This document shows, in pieces, positions 17,278 to 25,716 of a stretch of DNA of 36,221 nt. Every line of letters starts with the position of its first letter. Position 1 is the stretch's first letter. Under the pieces are notes generated by a model that had not been told where the DNA came from, did no database searches, and worked only from the letters and a program-made list of their open reading frames with translations. A program made the position numbers and the translations under genes. This stretch comes from Deltaproteobacteria bacterium (GTDB lineage Bacteria; Desulfobacterota; Desulfomonilia; UBA1062). The DNA is taken from NCBI GenBank assembly GCA_029547185.1, contig JAKPPU010000102.1, forward strand, positions 1 through 36,221, in the 5' to 3' direction.

Positions 17278-17364
17278 ATGTGCGGCATCATCGGAATCAA
17301 GGGCCCTCCGTTGCCTGCTCCACGCCCACGGCCATCAAGTGGGACGCTGCTTCCATCGATATGA
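17278..17364 (+). pseudogene. Remnant start of a glutamine amidotransferase (class II, Ntn) gene
   Basis: Twelve bases after the asnA-like stop, behind AAGGA, an ATG begins MCGIIGIKG, the N-terminus of class II glutamine amidotransferases with nucleophile Cys2. After nine residues the sequence becomes low-complexity (Pro/Arg/Ser) and stops at codon 29. The next frame is open for a short stretch, with an in-frame stop, so a frameshift plus decay is likely. An intact partner would have supplied ammonia from glutamine to the synthetase. A chance match cannot be fully excluded, but position and ribosome site argue against it. Confidence 0.6.
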
Positions 17365-17374
17365 TAGACCCATA

Positions 17375-17431
17375 GGGACGGGCAGTTAAGGACGTGCATA
17401 AGGACAGCTGCACGTAAAAAAGCGCCGTCCC
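17375..17431. repeat. Nested inverted repeat after the remnant
   Basis: Outer arms GGGACGG (17375-17381) and CCGTCCC (17425-17431) enclose inner arms ACGTGCA (17392-17398) and TGCACGT (17409-17415). Both pairs are perfect. A run of A follows the inner arm rather than T, so it is not a standard terminator. The remaining bases to 17625 (360 in total without an intact gene) hold an AT-rich stretch before the next operon, in which I could not fix a promoter. Confidence 0.5.
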
Positions 17432-17625
17432 CCTGCCTGTGCCTCTCTCCCTCGAAGTGGAGGATCGATATCATCCCGACAGGAAGCAGCCGCCCGCCGG
17501 GAAAAGCTGTACCCCCTTCCTCGCTATTTATTCAGGGCGCAGGCCACATCGCATCAACTTTTCGTGGGAAGAGTAATGAATTTTATATACAGTACTGATA
17601 TTATTATTCTCACGGAGAGCAATGA

Positions 17626-18843
17626 ATGAAAGATGATGACATTGGAAAAATTGCCATCGAAAGGGAAGAAAAACAGAAGCAGGCAAGGCGGAGACGAAGA
17701 CTCAAGACACCCGCCGTTCTCATAGGACTCAGTGTCCTCATCGTTCTTCTCGTTCTCTGGGCCTTCCTCTCACGGGGCACGGCCGTCATGGTCGCAACCG
17801 TGAGCGAGGTGTATCCCTCTCAGCTCATTACGAGGCTCAGCGCGAGCGGGTATGTCGTGGCACAGCGGAAGGCCGATGTCGCAACGAAGATAACCGGCCA
17901 GATCGTCTCGATCATGGTCCGGGAAGGCAGCGTCGTGAAGGAGGGCCAGGTCATGGCCAGGCTCGAGGACAGAGACGTGAAGGCAGCCGTGGATCAGAAC
18001 AGGTCGAACCTCTCGCTCGCCCAGGCACGGGTTCAGGAGGCAAAGGCAAATCTCGAAGATGCATCCCTCAACTACGAGCGCATGAGCAAGCTCGTCAAAT
18101 CCGGCGCCGTATCGAGGTCCGAATACGATGCCGCACAATCGAGGTATCTCGCTTCGAAGGCCTCCCTCGACGCGGCGCAAGCGGCGGTGGAGTCAAACCG
18201 GGCAGCCCTTCAGGGCTCGGAGGTCTCCCTTTCCTACACCGAGATCAGGGCACCTTTCGATGCGGTAGTGCTCACCAAGAATGCGGATGTCGGCGATATC
18301 ATAACCCCGCTCGGCTCGGCAGCGAACGCAAAGGCCTCGGTGGTCACCATTGCCGACCTTTCGTCCCTGGAGGTCGAGGCGGATGTCTCGGAGTCGAATT
18401 TGAGTCTGGTATCGCCCGGAGAGCCGTGCGATATCACTCTCGATGCCCTGCCGGGCGTGCATTTCCGCGGGGTCGTGGATACGATCGTTCCCACGGTGGA
18501 CCGCACGAAGGCAACCGTGCTCGTCAAGGTACGGTTCGTGGATAAAGATCCGCGTATCCTTCCCGAGATGAGCGCGAAGGTGGGCTTTCTCTCCAGAGAT
18601 CTGAAGCCCGGAGAGCAGCGGCCCCGGGTCATGGTGAGCAAGTCGGCGGTGGTGAGCGGGGATAGGGAAAAATACGTTTTCCTCGTTCGGGGCGGGAAGG
18701 CGATTCGGACTCCCGTGAGGACAGGTGAAGAGCTCGGCTCTATGGTGACGGTGCTGCAGGGAGTCAAGCCGGGGGACACGGTCGTCACGAATCCTCCGAA
18801 GGGGCTCAAGGACGGGTCAAAGGTCACGATCCTCGAGAAGTGA
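17626..18843 (+). CDS. Periplasmic adaptor (membrane fusion protein) of an ABC export system, MacA/HlyD type
   Basis: The 405-residue protein is anchored by one helix (about residues 28-49) following a charged cytosolic head. The periplasmic part has the lipoyl half motifs (GQIVSIMVREGSVVKEGQVM, about 87-106), a long Ala/Ser/Leu helical hairpin (about 118-200) and a beta-barrel domain with TVVPTVDRTK-like segments. Such proteins bridge an inner-membrane transporter to an outer-membrane duct. GGAG lies 8 bases before the ATG. It begins a run of four overlapping or abutting genes with an ATPase and two FtsX-type permeases, so the complex resembles MacAB or a LolCDE-like exporter. No outer-membrane channel gene is in the window. 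Cargo unknown. Confidence 0.92.
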   Translation: MKDDDIGKIAIEREEKQKQARRRRRLKTPAVLIGLSVLIVLLVLWAFLSRGTAVMVATVSEVYPSQLITRLSASGYVVAQRKADVATKITGQIVSIMVREGSVVKEGQVMARLEDRDVKAAVDQNRSNLSLAQARVQEAKANLEDASLNYERMSKLVKSGAVSRSEYDAAQSRYLASKASLDAAQAAVESNRAALQGSEVSLSYTEIRAPFDAVVLTKNADVGDIITPLGSAANAKASVVTIADLSSLEVEADVSESNLSLVSPGEPCDITLDALPGVHFRGVVDTIVPTVDRTKATVLVKVRFVDKDPRILPEMSAKVGFLSRDLKPGEQRPRVMVSKSAVVSGDREKYVFLVRGGKAIRTPVRTGEELGSMVTVLQGVKPGDTVVTNPPKGLKDGSKVTILEK

Positions 18844-18845
18844 GC

Positions 18846-19529
18846 ATGGAAGATAACTCGAGCATAGTAGAAGTCAGGCATGTTTCCAAGTCTTATCACC
18901 GGGGAGACCTCATCGTGCCAGTGCTCACGGACATAACCTTCGATATCGCACGCGGTGAGTTCCTCGCGATCATGGGTCCGTCGGGTTCGGGCAAGAGCAC
19001 GCTCCTCAACCTGATTGCCGGGATCGACAGTGTGGACAGCGGCTCGATCATCGTGGAAGGCGAGGATATAACCACCCTGTCGGAGACCGAGCTCGCGAGA
19101 TGGCGTGCCGGCAATGTCGGCTTCATCTTCCAGTTCTACAACCTCATACCGGTGCTCACGGCCTTTGAAAATGTCGAGCTGCCGCTCAATCTCACGAACC
19201 TCTCGGCGGGCGAGCGGAAGGAGCATGTCCGGACAGCGCTTCGTATGGTGAACCTCGAGGACAGGATGGATCATTACCCGAGCCAGCTCTCGGGGGGCGA
19301 GCAGCAGCGCGTGGCCATAGCGCGCGCCGTCGTCATCGACCCCACGATCCTCGTTGCGGATGAGCCCACCGGTGATCTCGACCGCAAATCCGCAGAGGAT
19401 GTCCTCGGCCTTATGGAGCGCATGAATGCCAAGCTGGGCAAGACCATCATCATGGTCACCCACGATCCCCATGCCGCCGGGAAGGCTCATCTCATACGCC
19501 ACCTGGAAAAAGGTGTGTTCGGTACATGA
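18846..19529 (+). CDS. ABC transporter ATP-binding protein, MacB/LolD type
   Basis: The 227-residue ATPase has a Walker A GPSGSGKST (about residues 40-48), Q-loop FIFQFYNLIPVL, signature LSGGEQQRVAIARA, Walker B ILVADEPTGDLD and the switch His in MVTHDPHAA. This is the LolD/MacB-ATPase subfamily that partners FtsX-fold permeases and powers extraction of lipoproteins or substrates from the inner membrane. ATG 18846 is used; a GTG at 18840 overlaps the previous stop as GTGA and may be the start instead. It ends in an ATGA overlap with the first permease, so translation is likely coupled. Confidence 0.96.
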   Translation: MEDNSSIVEVRHVSKSYHRGDLIVPVLTDITFDIARGEFLAIMGPSGSGKSTLLNLIAGIDSVDSGSIIVEGEDITTLSETELARWRAGNVGFIFQFYNLIPVLTAFENVELPLNLTNLSAGERKEHVRTALRMVNLEDRMDHYPSQLSGGEQQRVAIARAVVIDPTILVADEPTGDLDRKSAEDVLGLMERMNAKLGKTIIMVTHDPHAAGKAHLIRHLEKGVFGT

Positions 19530-20683
19530 TCATTTTCAAAATGATCCTGAAAAATGCCTTCAGGCACAAGGCGAGGACAGGGCTCACAGTCCTCGCCATG
19601 GGGATTGCCGTCCTCGCCTTCGGGCTCCTGCGAACGGTCATTACCACCTGGTTCTCCAGCATTGAGGCGACTTCGGCGAACAGGCTCGTGGTGAGGAATG
19701 CCATCTCCCTGATCTTTCCCCTGCCGCTGTCCTACTACGAAAAGATCAGGCATGTAGAGGGGGTCAGGCTCGTATCGTACGGGAACTGGTTCGGGGGTGT
19801 CTACATCAATGAAAAGAATTTCTTTGCCAACTTTGCCGTGGAGCCCAGGTCCTATCTGCAGCTCTACCCCGAGTTCGTCATTCCCGAAGACCAGAAGGAG
19901 GACTTTCTTCGTGACAGGCGCGGTTTCCTTGCCGGCAGAAAGCTTGTCGAGAGGTTCGGATGGCGCATCGGCGACGTGGTGACGCTTAAGGGAACGATCT
20001 ATCCGGGAAACTGGGATTTCGTTCTCAGGGCGATATACCGGGGCAGGACCCAGAACATCGATGAGACGCAGTTTATTTTCAACTGGCAGTACCTCAACGA
20101 GACCCTCAAGGATACGATGCCGTCGATGGCGGATCAGGTGGGGTTCTTCGTGATCGGCATAACGAATCCGAACAAGGCGGCAGATATTACCGATGAGATC
20201 GATGCCATGTTCAAGAACTCGCCTGCAGAGACCCTCACGGAAACCGAGAAGGCCTTCGTGATGGGCTTCATCTCGATGGGAGACGCCATCATAAAGGTCA
20301 TACAGGTCGTCTCTTTCGTCATCATCGTGATCATCCTCGCGGTCGTTGCCAACACCATGGCCATGACGACGAGGGAGAGGATCGGGGAGTATGCCGTGCT
20401 CAAGACCCTGGGGTATTCGTGGGTCTCCATCACGATCCTGATCATGGGCGAGACCCTCGTGATCACCCTGATGGGAGCGATTCTCGGAATCGTGCTCACG
20501 TATCCTGCCGCCCTCGGATTCAAGCAGGCCTTAAGCACCTTCTTCCCCGTGTTCAATGTGGCCCCGGCTACGATACTCCTCGACCTGTGCATCGCGCTCG
20601 TCGTGGGAGTTGCCGCCTCCCTCATCCCGGCCAGGAAGGCGAGCAGCATCCGGATCGCCGAGGGCTTGAGGAGGATAGGGTAG
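19526..20683 (+). CDS. FtsX/MacB-family ABC permease, first subunit
   Basis: The 385-residue protein has the FtsX fold: one N-terminal helix (about 15-37), a large periplasmic domain (about 40-250) and three C-terminal helices around 258-285, 308-335 and 350-370. The TMAMTTRERIGEYAVLKTLG segment after helix 2 is typical of MacB/LolC. Start ATG overlaps the ATPase stop by 4 bases. With the second permease it likely forms a heterodimer. Confidence 0.93.
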   Translation: MIIFKMILKNAFRHKARTGLTVLAMGIAVLAFGLLRTVITTWFSSIEATSANRLVVRNAISLIFPLPLSYYEKIRHVEGVRLVSYGNWFGGVYINEKNFFANFAVEPRSYLQLYPEFVIPEDQKEDFLRDRRGFLAGRKLVERFGWRIGDVVTLKGTIYPGNWDFVLRAIYRGRTQNIDETQFIFNWQYLNETLKDTMPSMADQVGFFVIGITNPNKAADITDEIDAMFKNSPAETLTETEKAFVMGFISMGDAIIKVIQVVSFVIIVIILAVVANTMAMTTRERIGEYAVLKTLGYSWVSITILIMGETLVITLMGAILGIVLTYPAALGFKQALSTFFPVFNVAPATILLDLCIALVVGVAASLIPARKASSIRIAEGLRRIG

Positions 20684-21847
20684 GTGGTCATTCCCCTGTC
20701 GTACAGTTTCCGCAGCTTGTGGACGAGGCGTCTCACGACGTTCCTGACGGCAATGGGCATGGCGCTGGTCGTGTTCGTGTTCGCCGACGTCCTCATGCTT
20801 GCCGCCGGGCTGCAGAAGACGCTTGTCCAGACAGGATCGTACGATAACGTGGTGTGCCTCCGCAAAGGGTCGACCAGTGAAGTGGACAGCGCCATCGAGA
20901 AGGACAAGGCTGCTGTCATCGAGACCCTTCCCGGCATCGCAACCGATGACAAGGGCGAGCAGCTTCTGGCGAAAGAGGTCGTCATCCTCATCACTCTGCC
21001 GAAGCAGCAGGGCGGGTCCTCGAATGTGACTGTCCGGGGCATCGGGAGGAAATCACTCGATCTGAGACATCAGGCCAGACTCGTTCAGGGACGGATGCCG
21101 AACTTCGGGGTGCCTGAAATGGTTGTTGGGTCGAGCCTCGTCAAAAGGTTCGAAGGCCTTGCCGTCGGCAGCACCTTGAGCGGCAACCTGAAGAACTGGA
21201 GGGTCGTCGGCATCATGGAGGCAGGGAACACCGCTTTCAGCTCCGAGATCTGGGCCGATGCTGACCAGGTCATGCAGGCCTTCAGGAGACCGGTATACTC
21301 AGTCGTGATTTTCAAGCTCACGGATGCAGATCTCTTCGACAGGGTGAGAGGCCTCATCGAGAACGATCCCCGGCTCACGCTCCAGGCAAAGCCCGAGATA
21401 AAATTTTATCTCGAACAGTCGGAGATGATGGCAAAGTTTTTGAAGATACTCGGAATCACCCTGACGGTTATCTTCTCCCTGGGGGCCATACTCGGGGCCA
21501 TGATCACCATGTACGCCGCCGTGGCCAACCGCACACGGGAGATCGGGACTCTGAGGGCGCTGGGCTTTCAGCGGAGGGCCATCCTCATGAGCTTTCTCAT
21601 CGAATCGATCCTGCTCGGTTTCATCGGGGGACTCATCGGGCTCTTCTTTGCCGCGTTCATGCAGCTCGTTACGATTTCAACCGTGAACTTCCAGACCTTC
21701 TCCGAGCTGGCGTTCAAGTTCACCCTCACACCTGCCATCATCATCGAGTCCATGAGCTTTGCCCTCGCCATGGGTCTGGCGGGCGGCATCCTGCCTGCCT
21801 TCCGGGCCTCGAGGATGAACATCGTCGATGCGATCAGGGCGGGCTGA
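20684..21847 (+). CDS. FtsX/MacB-family ABC permease, second subunit
   Basis: This 387-residue relative of the preceding gene has the same topology: N-terminal helix (about 18-40), periplasmic domain, then helices near 255-280, 300-325 and 345-370, with ANRTREIGTLRALGFQRRAI as the coupling region. The GTG start at 20684 follows the previous stop directly with no gap. A pair of different permeases with one ATPase and one adaptor is a LolCDE-like stoichiometry plus MacA. It ends the operon. Confidence 0.93.
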   Translation: MVIPLSYSFRSLWTRRLTTFLTAMGMALVVFVFADVLMLAAGLQKTLVQTGSYDNVVCLRKGSTSEVDSAIEKDKAAVIETLPGIATDDKGEQLLAKEVVILITLPKQQGGSSNVTVRGIGRKSLDLRHQARLVQGRMPNFGVPEMVVGSSLVKRFEGLAVGSTLSGNLKNWRVVGIMEAGNTAFSSEIWADADQVMQAFRRPVYSVVIFKLTDADLFDRVRGLIENDPRLTLQAKPEIKFYLEQSEMMAKFLKILGITLTVIFSLGAILGAMITMYAAVANRTREIGTLRALGFQRRAILMSFLIESILLGFIGGLIGLFFAAFMQLVTISTVNFQTFSELAFKFTLTPAIIIESMSFALAMGLAGGILPAFRASRMNIVDAIRAG

Positions 21848-21923
21848 GGATCCCATCACGAGAGGTTCATGGAACACCTTCGGCGCCCCGTGCGTTCGCT
21901 CATGATCTTCCATCACTTTTACA

Positions 21924-21981
21924 TTGCTAACTGATAATTTTAGGCTTATATGAGTAATATATATTACTATATAGATATAGT
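21924..21981 (+). promoter_or_regulatory. Promoter with two overlapping 16-base palindromes
   Basis: TTGCTA (21924-21929), a 17-base spacer and TATATG (21947-21952) form a possible promoter. Directly after it comes a perfect palindrome AGTAATATATATTACT (21953-21968), overlapping by ACT with a second dyad ACTATAT-AG-ATATAGT (21966-21981). Repressor sites over a start point look like this. The region of 377 bases (21848-22224) has no supported gene; it is AT-rich and also holds a second promoter and a structured leader listed next. Confidence 0.45.
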
Positions 21982-22024
21982 GATTGAATCGTTCCTTACA
22001 GACATTCGGTAAAGTGAGCCTTGC

Positions 22025-22052
22025 TTGAGAAGCATGCATGTAACGTTAGCAT
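22025..22052 (+). promoter_or_regulatory. Second possible promoter of the RND/MMPL gene
   Basis: TTGAGA (22025-22030), a 16-base spacer and TAGCAT (22047-22052) would start transcription near 22059, giving a leader of about 165 bases before the ATG at 22225. Confidence 0.4.
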
Positions 22053-22099
22053 ATGGTTAGAGGGTTAAAAGGATAATGGTTATTCATTATTATGACAGA

Positions 22100-22169
22100 A
22101 GGCGTGTGGCTCTTGTTGAACAAGGCTGTCATAGCACGCCTGCGTGAGTGCATTAAAGCAATGTGCTTT
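22100..22169 (+). other. Structured leader before the RND/MMPL gene
   Basis: Outer arms AGGCGTG (22100-22106) and CACGCCT (22135-22141) surround an inner hairpin CTTGTT-G-AACAAG (22112-22124); a further hairpin AAAGCA-ATG-TGCTTT (22155-22169) follows. All arms are perfect. It could be a cis-acting leader element or a small RNA, but I recognise no known family. Confidence 0.35.
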
Positions 22170-22224
22170 GTAAAGAAAGATAAAATGGGTTGTTCATACA
22201 GCCGTTCAATCATGAGGAGCGCAT

Positions 22225-24843
22225 ATGGGTATAAGTAAGGATACAATCATTTGTGCAATAGTGTTTGTGACGTGCTTCATCGCCTTCTACAGCTTCATCA
22301 GGATCGGCGTCAAAAAGATCGCCGGCGCGGTTACGGCAAAACCGTCCCATTTTTTTGTTATTTCGCTGATCATTATTGGTATCCTTGGGATCGGCATTAA
22401 AAACCTCTCCTTTGACCCCGATCTCAAGGCTATGCTCCCGAAGGATTTTCCTGCTCAAAGGGTTTTGGACCAAATTTCTGATTCGTTGGGAGGCGTTGAT
22501 ACTGTCTATCTCAGTGTGACTGCAGAGAAGGGCACTATCTGGGATCCGCACATTCTCTCAGCGATACACGAGATTAGCCAAACGCTGAAAAACGCTCCCT
22601 ATGTAGACAGGGTAATGTCCATAACCGAGACGAAGTCCATCAAGAACGAAGCTGATATCATGGAAGTAACGAAAATCGTTCCTGATGATATGACCATTTC
22701 CAGTAAAGAAGATGCCGAAAAGATCCGGGAGAGAGCAAAATCCAATGACGTTCTTTTCAAGCGGCTCATAAATTCTGACGAAACATCGGCGCTGATCGTT
22801 GCGTCTGTCAAGGTCAGCATGCCGGTAATCGCACCAGACGGGAAGAGAACATACCGCTGGTGTTCTGATCAGGAGATGTGCGAGCACCTCCCGGACAAAC
22901 CTGACAAGCCGACCCTCCTCAACGTCATGGCAAAATACGCTGACCCCGCGTACAAGCTCACTCTTACCGGCTTCCCGTGCTTCAGGTACGAGATGCAGAA
23001 GAGGATGGAAAGAGACATGAGGCTTTTCATCGTCCTCGGCCTCATTGTAATGCTGGCTTTCCTCTATGCAAGCTTCAGGTCCCTGCGCGGGATGCTCCTT
23101 CCCCTCACTATCGTCGTCTTGAGCCTCATCGCGTCATTCGGTTTCATGGGGTGGATGAAAGAGAAGATCACCCTTCCTTTCCTCCTCATGGGACCGATGC
23201 TCATCGCTATCGCTCATAACTATGGGACGCAGCTCATCGCCAAGTACTACGAAGACGTACAGGAATCGAGAGGACCGTTCGAGAGGGACGATATAAAGCG
23301 CATTGCCGAGAAGGGCCTCATCACCCTCGGAGCCCCCGTCCTCATCTCCGCAGTGACGGTTGTGATCGGTTTCGTGACGATGCTCCTCCATCCCTTGAGA
23401 GGACTGGCACTGCTCGGCATCTTCTGTGCCTTCGGGATCGCCATATCGTTCATTCTTACCATCATCTTCACCCCGGCGATTCTTTCGCTGCTTAAGATAC
23501 CGCCGATGCTCATCAATAAACGGCATGGCGAAAAAACAGATAGAGTGCTCGAGTCCATTGCACGATTCACCATAAACAGGAAGGTTGAATTGCTTGTTTT
23601 TTTGTTCTTTGTTGCAATTGTTTGTTTTTATTATATTCAGAAGGTAGAGACGGATTCTAACTTTTTGAATAATTTTCCGAAGAGCTCGGCTATCTATAAG
23701 GATGCAGATTATATAAGCAAACAGTTCGGAGGATACACTACGCTCAATATCTTTACCGAGGCAGCCCATCCCGTTGCAGATGATTCTCCGGAAGACGGAC
23801 CCATGAAAAACCCCCAGATCCTCAAGTGGATGGAAGACTTCCAGAAGTATGCCCTTGATCAGAAAGATGAGAAGACAAACAAAAGCCTCATCGGTGACGC
23901 ATTGTCATTATCTGACTTCGTCTCATACATGAACCGGATCATGAAGGAAGATCCGAACGAGAACAGGGTACCTGACAGCCGTAACCTGATCGCACAATAC
24001 CTGCTCTCGTACGAGAGCCAGAGCGAAGGTGATCTTTCTACCCTTGTGGACTATAAGTATAATAAAGGCCAGATTATTCTCCGTCTTCCGGACATGAGCA
24101 GTAACCGCCTGAGCGTCATTATTGCCCATCTGAAAAAATACATAACGAACCATCCGATGCGGGATATAAAGATTACGTTCAGTGGAACAGCCGAGATAAA
24201 CGCAGAGTTCGCAACGCTGATCGTCGAGGGTCAGATCTGGAGTCTCGCGTTGAGCTTGCTCATCATCGTAGTCTGCTATATGGTCTTCTTCAGGTCGTTC
24301 GCTGCAGGCATTCTTGCTGCGGTTCCCTTGTTCTGCGCCATCGTGCTCGTGTTCGGGATCATGGGCGCAATGAATATTCCGCTCGATTATGCGACGGCAA
24401 CCCTGACAGGCATAAGCATCGGCGCCGGAACAGACTACACGGCATACTTCCTCTGGAGGCTCAGGGAAAGAACCCTGTTATATGGGAATCTCGAGGATGG
24501 CTATGCCAGCACCATGACCTCGATCGGAAAGGGGATCGTATATAATGGATTCTCCGTCATAGTAGGGTTTTTCGTATTCTTTTTCAGCAACTTCATACCG
24601 ATTCGCTTTTTCGGCTTTCTGGTCTCGTTTTCGATCCTTGCCTGTATCGTCAGCTCCCTCACCATTCTGCCGGTGGTCATTTTCATGGTGAAACCGAAAT
24701 TTCTCATGCAGGGAGAGAAGGAAAAGGATGAGGGTCTTGTCATTCCCTTGAGCTTGCCGGTGAAGAAACCTCAGGCCGAGGCGCCAAACGTGATTCGAGC
24801 CGAAGGTGAGGCTTCTTTCAAAACAAAGGACATGGCAGGCTAG
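22225..24843 (+). CDS. RND superfamily exporter, MMPL/sterol-sensing type
   Basis: The 872-residue protein has about 12-13 membrane helices arranged as a short N-terminal hydrophobic segment (residues 7-28), then two repeats of one helix plus a large periplasmic loop plus five helices: about 48-65 and 265-430, then 450-470 and 670-835. Segments such as LMGPMLIAIAHNYGTQLIAKYYED and GISIGAGTDYTAYFLWRLRE are the TM4-type sites of hydrophobe/amphiphile exporters and carry the Asp/His expected for proton coupling. Such proteins (HpnN, MmpL) move lipids or hopanoids across the periplasm. A GAGGAG site 5 bases before the ATG fixes the start. The 5' half of the second repeat (about 23580-23760) is markedly AT-rich compared with the rest. 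Cargo unknown. Confidence 0.92.
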   Translation: MGISKDTIICAIVFVTCFIAFYSFIRIGVKKIAGAVTAKPSHFFVISLIIIGILGIGIKNLSFDPDLKAMLPKDFPAQRVLDQISDSLGGVDTVYLSVTAEKGTIWDPHILSAIHEISQTLKNAPYVDRVMSITETKSIKNEADIMEVTKIVPDDMTISSKEDAEKIRERAKSNDVLFKRLINSDETSALIVASVKVSMPVIAPDGKRTYRWCSDQEMCEHLPDKPDKPTLLNVMAKYADPAYKLTLTGFPCFRYEMQKRMERDMRLFIVLGLIVMLAFLYASFRSLRGMLLPLTIVVLSLIASFGFMGWMKEKITLPFLLMGPMLIAIAHNYGTQLIAKYYEDVQESRGPFERDDIKRIAEKGLITLGAPVLISAVTVVIGFVTMLLHPLRGLALLGIFCAFGIAISFILTIIFTPAILSLLKIPPMLINKRHGEKTDRVLESIARFTINRKVELLVFLFFVAIVCFYYIQKVETDSNFLNNFPKSSAIYKDADYISKQFGGYTTLNIFTEAAHPVADDSPEDGPMKNPQILKWMEDFQKYALDQKDEKTNKSLIGDALSLSDFVSYMNRIMKEDPNENRVPDSRNLIAQYLLSYESQSEGDLSTLVDYKYNKGQIILRLPDMSSNRLSVIIAHLKKYITNHPMRDIKITFSGTAEINAEFATLIVEGQIWSLALSLLIIVVCYMVFFRSFAAGILAAVPLFCAIVLVFGIMGAMNIPLDYATATLTGISIGAGTDYTAYFLWRLRERTLLYGNLEDGYASTMTSIGKGIVYNGFSVIVGFFVFFFSNFIPIRFFGFLVSFSILACIVSSLTILPVVIFMVKPKFLMQGEKEKDEGLVIPLSLPVKKPQAEAPNVIRAEGEASFKTKDMAG

Positions 24844-24878
24844 GTCATGTTTGAAGACCTGCGCAGCGTCTGTGGAGG

Positions 24879-25658
24879 TCAGATCACATCCCTGACAGGC
24901 ACCGAGGCTTCCTTGAGGAAGGATTTTATCTGAGGGATCGTGTACCAGCCATAGTGGACCATGGAGGCTATGAGGGCGGCGTCCGCATCCGCCTTGAGGA
25001 AGACGTCCCGCAGATGCTCGGGCTTTCCTGCGCCGCCCGAGGCAATAACGGGGATGGTGACGGCACGGGATATCATGCCGGTGATTGTGAGCTCGTAGCC
25101 GTTCGTCGTTCCGTCCGCATCGATTGAATTGAGGCAGATCTCTCCCGCCCCGAGGTCCTCGGCGTTCCTTGCCCACTGAAGGGCATCGATGCCCATGAAT
25201 GTCCTTCCGCCGTTGATGACCACTTCGTATCCCGAAGGGATGGCGTCCGATTTTTCGACTTTCTTTGCATCCATGCCCAGGACGATGCACTGTCTGCCGA
25301 AATGCCTTGCCCCTTCGGAGATGATCGAGGGGTTGAGCACGGCGGCCGAGTTGACGCTGATCTTCTCCGCTCCGGCATCGAGTGCGCGGTACATGTCCTC
25401 GATGGTCCGGATGCCTCCGCCGACTGAGAAGGGAATGAAGATCTCGCGGGCAACCTTGTCCACGACCTCGATCATGATGTCGCGCTTCTCATGGGATGCC
25501 GTGATGTCATAGAAAACGAGCTCGTCGACTCCCTGTTCGTAATACTCTCTCGCCATGTCCACCGGATCGCCGATATCCTCATTCCCCTCGAACCTGACAC
25601 CCTTGGTCGTCTTCCCGTTCCTTACATCGAGGCATACGATGATCCTCTTGCTCAGCAT
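24879..25658 (-). CDS. hisF: Imidazole glycerol phosphate synthase subunit HisF
   Basis: The 259-residue (beta/alpha)8 barrel is the cyclase of histidine synthesis, which also yields AICAR. Catalytic Asp in IIVCLDV (residue 11) and the second Asp in SIDADG (about residue 141) are present, with the phosphate loop VGGGIRT and GGAG. The [11 protein letters not shown] variant near residue 25 and [11 protein letters not shown] near the end differ from E. coli but occur in a known bacterial HisF subtype. The partner glutaminase HisH and other his genes are absent from the window. It lies 58 bases downstream of glnD, likely co-transcribed. The gene downstream, the RND exporter, ends convergently 35 bases away. 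Confidence 0.93.
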   Translation of the reverse strand: MLSKRIIVCLDVRNGKTTKGVRFEGNEDIGDPVDMAREYYEQGVDELVFYDITASHEKRDIMIEVVDKVAREIFIPFSVGGGIRTIEDMYRALDAGAEKISVNSAAVLNPSIISEGARHFGRQCIVLGMDAKKVEKSDAIPSGYEVVINGGRTFMGIDALQWARNAEDLGAGEICLNSIDADGTTNGYELTITGMISRAVTIPVIASGGAGKPEHLRDVFLKADADAALIASMVHYGWYTIPQIKSFLKEASVPVRDVI

Positions 25659-25716
25659 TGTTCCCGTCTCCCGGTAGGTGTGTTTTATTTTTGCTCCGTT
25701 GTATACCCTTTTGCCG

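Noticed and set aside
18234..19502. 422-codon minus-strand frame opposite the adaptor and ATPase genes
   Set aside because: It crosses two well-supported genes on the other strand and has no recognisable domains.
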